Source of the DNA: Sulfidibacter corallicola
GTDB taxonomy: Bacteria; Acidobacteriota; Holophagae; Acanthopleuribacterales; Acanthopleuribacteraceae
Direction: 5' to 3'
Assembly: GCF_017498545.1 (NCBI RefSeq)
Contig: NZ_CP071793.1
Coordinates: forward strand, 10,224,256 to 10,288,255
Length of the DNA: 64,000 nucleotides
Shown piece after piece: positions 56,145 to 64,000 of this stretch; within the stretch, counting starts at the first letter, position 1; the number at the start of each line of letters is the position of its first letter. The notes below the pieces were generated by a model. The model had not been told where the DNA came from. It worked only from the letters and a program-made list of their open reading frames with translations, and did not search any database. The translations under genes were made by a program, and so were the position numbers.

Positions 56145-59100
56145 AACCCGCCGCCGACCGGGTCGACCGGTCCCTCACGGGAGCCTGGACGCCAACCGGC
56201 GTGTCCACCAGGTTGTTTTTCCTTTTTGCGGGTGGTCAAGCCGCCAGCACCTTCGGTTCCAATTTGACCGGCTTCGCCCTGAGTATCTGGATCTACCAAG
56301 AGACCGGATCGGCCACGCTGTTCGCCATGGCCATCTCTGCGGCGTTCCTGCCCTCGCTCCTGTTGACACCGCTTTTGGGTGGCGTGATCGACCGAGTCCC
56401 CAAAAAACGGGTGATCCTGGTCTGCGATTCGGGCTGCGCCCTGGTTGCCGGCCTCATCGTCTTCTGCTTTATGACGGACCGCCTCTCTCCCGCCTTGTTG
56501 TTCGCCCTGATCTTGGTTCAGTCGGTGTTTTCCGGAATTCAGGGACCGGCGGTCCAGGCGAGCGTGGTCAGCCTCGTCAACGACGATCATTTGGTGCGCA
56601 TCAACAGTTTGCTTCAAACCGGCCATTCGGTGGCGGGCATCGGCGCGGGCGTCGCCGCGGGGGTTTTATTCGAAACGATCGGGATCGCGGGCATTCTGGG
56701 TGTGGATTTGGTGACCTTCCTTTGGGCCACGGCCACGCTGTTGCCGTTGAGGATTCCCGAAACCGGGAACGAGGAGGCAAAAGGAACCGCCTCTCCGACA
56801 GTCCCCAATCATCATTGGCGCGACATGCTTTCGGCCTGGCACTGGATGCGCAGGCAGCGCGGGGTGATGCCGCTTTTGGTCCTCAATTGCATGGTGTCCG
56901 CGACCCTGGGATTCCTGTTCGTGATCATGCCGACCCTCATCTTGGATGCCACCTCGCCGCAGGTGTTGAGCCTCGCGTTCGCAGCGGGCAGCGCAGGCGT
57001 GCTCTGCGGCAGTCTGCTGTGCATGTCCACCTGGATCCAGCGGCACACGGTGCTTCTGGTGCAGCTCGCGAGCCTGGTCATGGGCCTGGCCCTCTGTTTC
57101 GCCTGGGTCCCACCGCAGCCCGCGTTGACCGCCGGAAGCGCCTTCCTTTTCTCGATCGACATGGCGGTGTTCGGGGTGCTTTCCCTCACGCTGTTCCAGC
57201 GGGCCGCCCCACCGGACATGCTGGGCAGGGTGCTGTTGCTCAAACAGACCAGCGGCAATGGCTGCCAGGCGCTCGGGTTTTTGTTGGGTGGCCCTTTGGC
57301 GGCAGGTATCGGGGCCTTGATCGCGGTACCGAACCCGGCGCCGGTATCGGCCTTCGCCGGCGATCTCCTCGCGGGTTTCTCCAACAAAGGCGGCCCGGCG
57401 TTGCTGCTGCTCTACGGATCCGGATTGGCCGTGCTCGCCGCTTTCTACCTCCTTGCTGGGAGGCTCTCCGGGCTTCAGTCCCCATCTTCGGAAGAGGAAG
57501 CGCCAAACATCCCACAGGGACCCGCCGTCTCTGGACCGCCCATCCCGCCCTGCACGACCAACGATCCGGAAGGAAGCGACCGTACGAATCGGGTCCCTGT
57601 CCCAACGCCCTCCTTCCCCTGTCCCGACATCGACCACATCCTCGACCGCTTCGCCACCGAATTGCTGCCCGCGCAAGAATGCGAATCGCGCCGCCGCATC
57701 ATGCGGCGGTTGATGGGCGGTTGGTGCCGTCTCGCTGGAGCCCGGAAGCGCCACCAGGCGTTTCAGATTCGCTTGGATCAAGGCCACTCCGTCTACTCGG
57801 ACGACGTGCAAGAGAGGCGGTGGCGAAGTTTGTTCCTCCCGGAGAACTCGTTCACGATTGGATTGGCGTTCGACCCCAACACCGACCTCGTCGAACGGGC
57901 GGCCGTCCTGACCGCCAACGCGCTCTGGATGCGACGGCTCATGCGAACCGACCGTTACCCGGTTGAAACGGATCGCGGGATTGCCCTGGACATGTCGGGA
58001 TACGACCGGCTGTTCGACCACACACTCGGCACCATCCCTCTGGGAAAAAACCGTTTCAAGCTGGCGTTCCGGCGCCACACCGGCCCGGGATCGGTCGTTT
58101 TCCTGATTCGGGGGCACATCTACCGCGTGGCATTGGATCGAGACCTGAGTGTGTCCGATTGGAAGCGTTTTCTAACCCACGCCATCGATCACGCGCGGGC
58201 CCAGGGTGACTCACTTCCCGTGATCGGATCGGTCACCACCCTGCTTACGGCCGAGAGCGCCCGCCATCTCGCCGATCTACGGAGTCGCGACGGGCGCAGC
58301 GTCGAAACCCTTTTGGACGAGGCTTCGCTGGTGGTGGCCCTCGACCTCGACGGGCGGCCACAATCGGAAGAGGCCGTCGCCCGTTCGATCCACATTGACC
58401 GATATTCCAATCGCGATTACCGCCAGCCCTTGCAATTGTGCCTCTCGTCCACGGGTCAGGCCGGTTTGGTCTTCAGTCATTTGATGGGCCTGGACGGGGT
58501 GGTGGCGGCACGCTGTGCCCACTTGATGGCGACGCACACACCCGAAGAATCCGGATCCGACATTGCCCCGAACCTGCCGGCAGCCGCGGCGGCGTTCGTC
58601 ACCATCGACCCCGCTACGGTTCCGGAGGCGAATTGGCTCACAAGTCACCTCCGCGAGATCGAGTCCCGGCGCGTGAGCGAAGACACCCCGACCGTCCATC
58701 GATCCGATGTCTTCGGCATGGAGCTCTGTCGCCGGCATGGACTGAGCCCCAACGGCATCGTCTCCTGTGCCATGGCCCTGGCCTTCTCTCGCCTGCGCGG
58801 GCACACGCCGACCATGGGCACCTTCACCCATCTCCGGCATTGCCGACACGGCCGCATCGCCCGCCTCCCGATTCCTGCGGAAGCGCTGGGTGCGTTCGTG
58901 GCATGCCCAAGTTCCGAAACCCTGTCGGCCGCGTTGACGGCCTATCGTCACCAGGTTCGCAGCGTCAAAACCGAAAACACCGCGCTGAACCAGGTGTTCT
59001 ACATCCTTTGCGGCGGTCGCATCGACTTGGGTTTCCTGGGTTTCGCCCTTCTCGCCAAGCTCTTCGCTCCACATTTCGTCAAGCGCCTGGTCGCACAGGA

Positions 59101-59503
59101 CGTCTGGATCTCCAACATTCCCGCCTTGGAGGGCCTGGCCTTTGCCGGGCGCCCGGGCACCCGCCTGGGATTCGTCCCGAAGGGTGCGCTTGCAGGCCAC
59201 GTCATGTTTTTTCCGAACCACATGACGTTGTGCTTCGGCAATCGCGGGGTCGGCGCGGACGATCGCGGACCCTTGTTCCGCGAACTCGACCGGGCGCTGC
59301 GCGATATCGCGACCCTGCTGCCCGAATCATCCGTGGCGTTCCACCGGGAGAAGCGCCACACCCGGGCTGAAGACCCACCCGACCCATCGACACGCGGCAC
59401 CATCGACCGCCTCCCCATCCCAGCGAACGACGCCGAGAGCGCGTCTACAGCGCCCCATCCGGCATCACCAAAGCCATCACACCGAGAGGAAGTAAGCATA
59501 TGA
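56141..59503 (+). CDS. MFS exporter fused to a choline/carnitine-acyltransferase-like domain
   Basis: A 1,120-residue protein with two unrelated halves. Residues about 22-435 form a 12-TM MFS transporter of the EntS/MFS_3 type (GGQAASTFGSNLTGFALS, GGVIDRVPKKRVI). After a Pro/Ser-rich linker, residues about 490-1065 match the choline/carnitine O-acyltransferase family in order: PDIDHILDRF; YDRLFDHTLGTIPLG; RGHIYRVALDRD; IGSVTTLLTAESARHLADLR; His780 in FSHLMGLDG (family pattern HSxxDG, here with one extra residue); SPNGIVSCAMALAFSRLRG; and THLRHCRHGR, matching the family's TRxFxHGR block. The predicted role is export plus acyl transfer to or from CoA, or from a carrier protein. The start overlaps the giant NRPS and the end overlaps the next PKS (both ATGA), so all three are co-produced. 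Confidence 0.87.
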   Translation: MKPAADRVDRSLTGAWTPTGVSTRLFFLFAGGQAASTFGSNLTGFALSIWIYQETGSATLFAMAISAAFLPSLLLTPLLGGVIDRVPKKRVILVCDSGCALVAGLIVFCFMTDRLSPALLFALILVQSVFSGIQGPAVQASVVSLVNDDHLVRINSLLQTGHSVAGIGAGVAAGVLFETIGIAGILGVDLVTFLWATATLLPLRIPETGNEEAKGTASPTVPNHHWRDMLSAWHWMRRQRGVMPLLVLNCMVSATLGFLFVIMPTLILDATSPQVLSLAFAAGSAGVLCGSLLCMSTWIQRHTVLLVQLASLVMGLALCFAWVPPQPALTAGSAFLFSIDMAVFGVLSLTLFQRAAPPDMLGRVLLLKQTSGNGCQALGFLLGGPLAAGIGALIAVPNPAPVSAFAGDLLAGFSNKGGPALLLLYGSGLAVLAAFYLLAGRLSGLQSPSSEEEAPNIPQGPAVSGPPIPPCTTNDPEGSDRTNRVPVPTPSFPCPDIDHILDRFATELLPAQECESRRRIMRRLMGGWCRLAGARKRHQAFQIRLDQGHSVYSDDVQERRWRSLFLPENSFTIGLAFDPNTDLVERAAVLTANALWMRRLMRTDRYPVETDRGIALDMSGYDRLFDHTLGTIPLGKNRFKLAFRRHTGPGSVVFLIRGHIYRVALDRDLSVSDWKRFLTHAIDHARAQGDSLPVIGSVTTLLTAESARHLADLRSRDGRSVETLLDEASLVVALDLDGRPQSEEAVARSIHIDRYSNRDYRQPLQLCLSSTGQAGLVFSHLMGLDGVVAARCAHLMATHTPEESGSDIAPNLPAAAAAFVTIDPATVPEANWLTSHLREIESRRVSEDTPTVHRSDVFGMELCRRHGLSPNGIVSCAMALAFSRLRGHTPTMGTFTHLRHCRHGRIARLPIPAEALGAFVACPSSETLSAALTAYRHQVRSVKTENTALNQVFYILCGGRIDLGFLGFALLAKLFAPHFVKRLVAQDVWISNIPALEGLAFAGRPGTRLGFVPKGALAGHVMFFPNHMTLCFGNRGVGADDRGPLFRELDRALRDIATLLPESSVAFHREKRHTRAEDPPDPSTRGTIDRLPIPANDAESASTAPHPASPKPSHREEVSI
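57610..59330 (+). other. carnitine-acyltransferase-like (cAT) domain
   Basis: The whole family layout is present, not one motif: the N-terminal PxPxLDxxLxRF-like opening, the YxRLFxxTRIP-like block, the VGxLTxxxRxxWAxxR-like block, the catalytic His (58478-58480), and the SPDxFVQxALQLAYYRL and TRxFxHGR-like blocks. It follows directly on the transporter in one reading frame. Confidence 0.85.
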
Positions 59504-62500
59504 ACGAACCCATCGCCATCGTCGGCATCGGCTGCCGATTCCCAGGTAACGCCAACTCCCCCAAGACTTTCTGGAACATGCTACGCGAGGGCCGCGACGC
59601 CATCGAGCGCCTGCCGGACGACCGTTTCGACATCGAGGACTTCCTCGCGGGCGGCACCGAACCGGTTCCCGGCAGAATCGCTTCGCCCTACGGGGGCTTC
59701 ATCGACCACGTCGACAAATTCGATCCCTTCTTCTTCGGGATGTCCCCTCGCGAAGTGGAAAGCATGGACGTACAGCACCGCCTGCTGCTGGAAGTCGCTT
59801 GGGAAGGCATCGAGGATGCCGGCTTGGTCCCGGCCGGCCTGACGGGTCGCGCGGTGGGCGTGTTCGTCGGCCTGATCACCGCCGACTACGCCGATATGAT
59901 GCAGTACTATCGAAAGGTCACCGATATCGATCTCTACTCCGGCGCGGGCGGGGCCCGCAGCGTGGCCTCGGGCCGGATTTCCTACGCGTTCGGGCTGGAG
60001 GGACCCAGCATGACGATCGACACGGCCTGTTCGTCGTCCCTGGTCACGGTCCACCTGGCCTGTCAAAGCCTGCGCAGCGGCGAATCGGAATTGGCGCTGG
60101 CCGGCGGCGTCAACCTGGTCCTGGTCCCCGAGACCAGTTTGGGCTTCTCCCAGGCGTCCATGCTCGCCCCCGACGGACGCTGCAAGGCCTTCGACGCCTC
60201 GGGCAACGGGTTCGTACGCAGTGACGGCGTCGGCATGCTGGTCCTGAAGCGCCTGTCACAAGCCGAAGCGGACGGCGACGCGATCTACGCGACCATCGAG
60301 GGTTCGGCGGTCAACAACGACGGTCGCGGCGTGGGCCTGATGACCCCGCGTCGCGAAGGCCAGGAGGCCGTGCTGCGTCGGGCCTGGCGCAACGCGGGCA
60401 TCCGCGGCGGCGACCTGGGTTACGTGGAGACCCACGGCACCGGCACCCGCGCCGGCGATCCCGTGGAGGTGGGCGCACTGGGCGCGGCCCTGGGCGACGG
60501 CGACGGGCGCGAGCAGCCCTGCTTCATCGGCTCGGTGAAAACGAATATCGGGCACACCGAGGGCGCGGCCGGCGTCGCCGGTTTGATCAAGACGATCCTT
60601 GCCGTGAACCACGGCACGGTTCCGCCCAACCTCCATTTCCGCGACCCCAATCCGGCCATCGACTGGGACCGCCTGCCGGTCCGGGTGCCGACGGCACCGA
60701 CGCCCTGGCCCCTGTCCGGGCGCCCGGTGGCCGGCGTCAGCTCCTTCGGGATCAGCGGCACCAACGCCCACATCGTCGTGCGGGGACCCGAACCGGTGCA
60801 CGCGAAAGAAGGCTCCTCGCCCTCCGAAAACGACGCCGACGGCCATCGCCTGGCGGTGTTCTCGGCCAAGACTCAGGACGGCTTGGCGCGATTGGCCGCG
60901 GACTATGCGGATCACCTGAACGACCAGAACCAAATCACCCTGCGCGACCTGGCTTTCACCCTGGCCCGCAAGCGGACCCATCACCCTCACCGACTCTGTA
61001 TCACGGCCGAGAACGAGACCCACCTGGCCGAACAGTTGCGCGACTTCGTCGACGAAGGTCCCCGCGCCGGGATCCGCAGCGGCACCGCCACCGGTCATCG
61101 CGGCCTGGTCTTCATCTGTTCACCGACCGGTGGCCAGTGGCAGGGCATGGGTCGCGACCTGTTTGCCCGAGAGCCGGTGTTCCGCCAAAAAATCGAGGCC
61201 TGCGATGCGCTGTTCCGCGACCACGTGACTTGGTCCTTGATCGAGGCGCTCCATCAACCGGAAGACGCCTCGCGCCTCGGTGAGATCGACGTCCTCCAGC
61301 CCACCCTGTTCGCGATTCAAGTGGCGCTCGCCGACTTGTGGCGTTCTTGGGGCGTCGTGCCGGATGCGGTCATCGGTCACAGCATGGGCGAAGTGGCGGC
61401 CTGCTGCATCGCCGGGATCTTGAGCCTTGAAGACGCCGCCAAAGTCATTTGCCTGCGCAGTCGCCTGGTCCGCCGGCGCGCGGCCGGCAAGGGTCGCATG
61501 GCCATCGCGGAACTGTCGGCCACGGAGGTGGCCCGCCGCATCGAGGGGTACGGTACGGCGGTTTCGGTCGCGGCCTACAACGGGCCCCAAACGGTGATTC
61601 TCTCGGGCGAAGAGGCGCCGATCCTGGAACTTCACCAAAGCCTGGAAACGGAAGGGGTGTTCTCGAAGCTGGTCAATGTGGACTACGCCTCCCATAGTTG
61701 CCACATGGACCCCTTGCTGCCCGAGCTGCGGACCTTGCTGGCCGACATCCAACCCCGGCCCCGCCAAGCACGCATGGTCTCCACCGTCACCCGTACCGAT
61801 CTGACCGGCGAAGAACCGACCGCCGACTATTGGGCCGACAACCTGCGCCAACCGGTCTATTTCGAGCCGGTCGTCCGGAGCCTTTTGGCAGGGGGAGTCA
61901 GCCACTTCGTGGAGTTGAGCCCCCATCCCAACGTCACCAACGCGGTCAACCAGGTCGTTCGCGCTCACGGCGGTCCGGCGTCGGTCCTGCCCTCGATGCG
62001 CAAGCAGACCGCCGATCGCGCCGTGATGTACGACAGTTTGGGTGTACTTCATGCCGAGGGCTGCGAGATTGATTGGCCCACCGTCTGCCCCACCGGCGAA
62101 ACCCTGCACGCCCTGCCCCGCTACCCCTGGGAGCGGGAGGTGATCTGGCCCGAGAGCGCCCCGTTGAAGCGACTCGCCACGTTGCGTGCCGCCGGCGCAT
62201 CCTACGAGGGCGGTCATCAGGTAGAGGGCTCGCCCCTGCTGGGCACCCCGATTCACACGCCCGATGGGTCGACGCACCTCTGGCAGAGCCGACTGGACGC
62301 GAAAACGCAGGCCTACTTCACCGATCACCGGGTCCAGGACGCCGTAGTGCTCCCGGGTGCCGCCTACCTGGAGATCGCCCTTTCGGCCGCCAACACGCTC
62401 GTCACGAACCCGAGATTGGAAGCGGTTCGGTTCCGCCAGGCCATGTTCCTCGAAAACGACGAGGCCCGCACGGTCCAAACCATCTTGAGGCGATGCCGTC

Positions 62501-64000
62501 GCGGTCGCTTCTCCTTCGAAATCCGCAGCACCACCGACGAACGACACTGGATCGAGCACGCCGTCGGCTTCGTCCACCCGGCGAAGGAAGACCTCTCCGA
62601 GCCCTTGATTCCGGATCCCAAGCGCCGCATCGCGAATGCGGAACACAGGTTGACGGGATCGGACCACTATACCGCCATGGACCGGCGTCGCCTGCAATAC
62701 GGGCCCGCCTTCCAAGGCATCCAAACGTTGGTGCCCGGATCCGAGGCGTCGGCCAGCCGTCTGGCGCTGCCAGCCTCGGTCGCGGCCGACCTGGGGCGTT
62801 ACACCCTGCACCCGGCCCTGCTCGACGCCTGTTTCCAGACCATGGCCGGCATCATTCCCAGCGAGGGCGCCGATCGCTCGGACTCCGACACCTACATGCC
62901 GGTGTCGGTCCAATCGCTGAGGGTCTTCGGCCCGATTCCGGCGACGGGCGACTTGTGGGGCCAGGCGACGGCCAGGTTCGATGAAAGTGCGGATCGGATC
63001 AGCGCGGACATCTATCTGTTGGATGACCGCGGTGACCTGCTGGCCTGTCTCGAGAACCTGACCATCCAACGCATCGAAGGCGGCCACGTGGCGCGACGAA
63101 CCGTCGATCAGGTGTTGTACCGCATGGACTGGGAGCCCGGGGCGATGGCAGCCATCGACGGCCCGCAGGCATCCCTGGGTAGGGTCTTGATCGTGGGCGA
63201 CCGCCTTGGCCATGCACAGGCCTTGGCGGACCAACTGAGGGGTTCGGCCGAGGTCCTGTTGGTTCAGCCCGGCGAGGAGAATCTTCGGTTGGCCGAACGG
63301 CATTACGAATGGACCTGGCGCGATGCGGACGACATCGACGGATTCTTCGAACGCGCCTACGGTGGCGAGCTCCCCGATCGGGTGATTCACCTGGGCAATC
63401 TGGATCAGGGCATTCACCCGGAATGGGAGGCCCAGGCCGTGGAGACCGCTCTCGAGCGAGGCACGATGTCGGTGTTTCACCTGCTCCAGGCCCTGACGCG
63501 CAGGGAAGACGGTGTGTTGCCCATGCTTTGCGTGGTGACGGCGTCGAGTCAAGCGGTGACGGGCAGCGAACCGATCGCGCTGGGTCAAACGCCCGTGTGG
63601 GGTCTGTGCCGGGTGGCATCGCACGAGCACCCCTCGCTGACGATCAAACTCCTGGACCTGGATACGGATTTCACCGCCGACGATTTGGATTTGATTCGTC
63701 GCGAATGCCTTTGCACGGACGACGAAACCCAGGTGGCTTGGCGCAACGGTGAACGCATGTTGGCGCGCATGGTCCGGGACACCCCAACCGACAAGCGACC
63801 GATCGACCGCGAGACGGTGGAAGCCCTTCCCCGCGAAACGCCCATGGCGTGGAGGGTGGCGGGCGCGGGTGATCCAAACCCGCAGGCATTCGTTTCGATC
63901 GACTTGGATTCACCCGATGCCCACGAGATCGCCGTGCAACTGGAGGCGGTGGCTTTGGACGAGACCGGCCAGAGCGGATCCCGCTTCTGGGACGACGGCA
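59500..64000 (+). CDS. highly reducing type I PKS, KS-AT-DH-psiKR-ER... (3' partial)
   Basis: The first 1,500 codons of a large PKS that runs off the window. The KS (Cys177 in TACSSSL, His312 in HGTGT, His352 in NIGH) is complete. The AT has Ser628 in GHSMGE and YASH (729-732), a form linked more to methylmalonyl than malonyl. The DH has His943 (HRVQDAVVLP; Asp replaces the usual Gly) and Asp1109 (LLDACFQ). From about 1203 a non-catalytic KR subdomain follows (LGQTPVWGLCRV), then the start of an ER-like domain at the very end. This order fits fully reducing, often iterative PKSs that make saturated chains. It starts at the ATGA overlap with the MFS fusion. Being downstream of the TE module, it probably supplies an acyl starter to the first NRPS or to the cAT domain. 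Confidence 0.88.
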   Translation, partial: MNEPIAIVGIGCRFPGNANSPKTFWNMLREGRDAIERLPDDRFDIEDFLAGGTEPVPGRIASPYGGFIDHVDKFDPFFFGMSPREVESMDVQHRLLLEVAWEGIEDAGLVPAGLTGRAVGVFVGLITADYADMMQYYRKVTDIDLYSGAGGARSVASGRISYAFGLEGPSMTIDTACSSSLVTVHLACQSLRSGESELALAGGVNLVLVPETSLGFSQASMLAPDGRCKAFDASGNGFVRSDGVGMLVLKRLSQAEADGDAIYATIEGSAVNNDGRGVGLMTPRREGQEAVLRRAWRNAGIRGGDLGYVETHGTGTRAGDPVEVGALGAALGDGDGREQPCFIGSVKTNIGHTEGAAGVAGLIKTILAVNHGTVPPNLHFRDPNPAIDWDRLPVRVPTAPTPWPLSGRPVAGVSSFGISGTNAHIVVRGPEPVHAKEGSSPSENDADGHRLAVFSAKTQDGLARLAADYADHLNDQNQITLRDLAFTLARKRTHHPHRLCITAENETHLAEQLRDFVDEGPRAGIRSGTATGHRGLVFICSPTGGQWQGMGRDLFAREPVFRQKIEACDALFRDHVTWSLIEALHQPEDASRLGEIDVLQPTLFAIQVALADLWRSWGVVPDAVIGHSMGEVAACCIAGILSLEDAAKVICLRSRLVRRRAAGKGRMAIAELSATEVARRIEGYGTAVSVAAYNGPQTVILSGEEAPILELHQSLETEGVFSKLVNVDYASHSCHMDPLLPELRTLLADIQPRPRQARMVSTVTRTDLTGEEPTADYWADNLRQPVYFEPVVRSLLAGGVSHFVELSPHPNVTNAVNQVVRAHGGPASVLPSMRKQTADRAVMYDSLGVLHAEGCEIDWPTVCPTGETLHALPRYPWEREVIWPESAPLKRLATLRAAGASYEGGHQVEGSPLLGTPIHTPDGSTHLWQSRLDAKTQAYFTDHRVQDAVVLPGAAYLEIALSAANTLVTNPRLEAVRFRQAMFLENDEARTVQTILRRCRRGRFSFEIRSTTDERHWIEHAVGFVHPAKEDLSEPLIPDPKRRIANAEHRLTGSDHYTAMDRRRLQYGPAFQGIQTLVPGSEASASRLALPASVAADLGRYTLHPALLDACFQTMAGIIPSEGADRSDSDTYMPVSVQSLRVFGPIPATGDLWGQATARFDESADRISADIYLLDDRGDLLACLENLTIQRIEGGHVARRTVDQVLYRMDWEPGAMAAIDGPQASLGRVLIVGDRLGHAQALADQLRGSAEVLLVQPGEENLRLAERHYEWTWRDADDIDGFFERAYGGELPDRVIHLGNLDQGIHPEWEAQAVETALERGTMSVFHLLQALTRREDGVLPMLCVVTASSQAVTGSEPIALGQTPVWGLCRVASHEHPSLTIKLLDLDTDFTADDLDLIRRECLCTDDETQVAWRNGERMLARMVRDTPTDKRPIDRETVEALPRETPMAWRVAGAGDPNPQAFVSIDLDSPDAHEIAVQLEAVALDETGQSGSRFWDDG

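Noticed and set aside
1..64000. CRISPR arrays, insertion sequences, tRNA or rRNA genes, phage attachment sites
   Set aside because: I saw no spaced direct repeats, transposase motifs, terminal inverted repeats with target duplications, or RNA-gene signatures. Repetition inside the NRPS region is explained by homologous modules.

Overview
The window is GC-rich bacterial DNA with every supportable gene on the + strand. A TonB-dependent outer-membrane receptor shows a Gram-negative envelope. The base composition, abundant NRPS/PKS genes and lipases would suit Myxococcota or Acidobacteriota (for example Acanthopleuribacter-like bacteria). That placement is inference; no rRNA or tRNA gene is present to test it.

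Left part (1-12,150), a lipid or small-acyl metabolism neighbourhood in three transcription units. Unit 1 has a TetR-type regulator (5' end outside the window), an alpha/beta-hydrolase and a KAS III-like ketosynthase, and ends at a hairpin near 2,764-2,798. Unit 2 has a FabG-like SDR, an alpha/beta-hydrolase, an acyl-CoA ligase, a sodium:solute symporter, a TonB receptor and an exported alpha/beta-hydrolase. Its genes overlap or lie a few bases apart, and it ends at two tandem hairpins (10,915-10,990). Unit 3 is a single secreted class-2 lipase with its own hairpin.

Right part (12,650 to the end, still open at 64,000), one NRPS/PKS biosynthetic cluster read as an apparent single operon. Several genes overlap by ATGA. 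In order: (1) C-A(Asn)-PCP; (2) C-A(?)-PCP; (3) PKS KS-AT(malonyl)-KR-ACP; (4) NRPS C-A(Gly?)-PCP-Cy-A(Cys)-Ox-PCP, a thiazole-forming module; (5) a PKS-like protein KS0-AT0-KR-ACP with a decayed KS and AT; (6) a 6,717-residue NRPS, C-A(Ser)-PCP / C-PCP / C-A(Asn)-PCP / C-A(Val/Ile)-PCP-E / C-A(Leu-like)-PCP / C-A(Asn)-PCP-TE; (7) an MFS exporter fused to a carnitine-acyltransferase-like domain; (8) the first 1,500 codons of a highly reducing PKS (KS-AT-DH-psiKR-ER...).

Read colinearly, the line would build an acylated peptide. It would carry Asn residues, a beta-hydroxy-gamma-amino (statine-type) unit made by PKS 3, a thiazole from Cys, Ser, a D-configured branched aliphatic residue, Leu and a final Asn released by the TE. 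The reducing PKS at the 3' end would fit as the source of a saturated acyl chain. The MFS-acyltransferase fusion would fit export, acyl transfer or both. Substrate calls come from reading the ten specificity residues of each A domain by eye. The product is not one I recognise.
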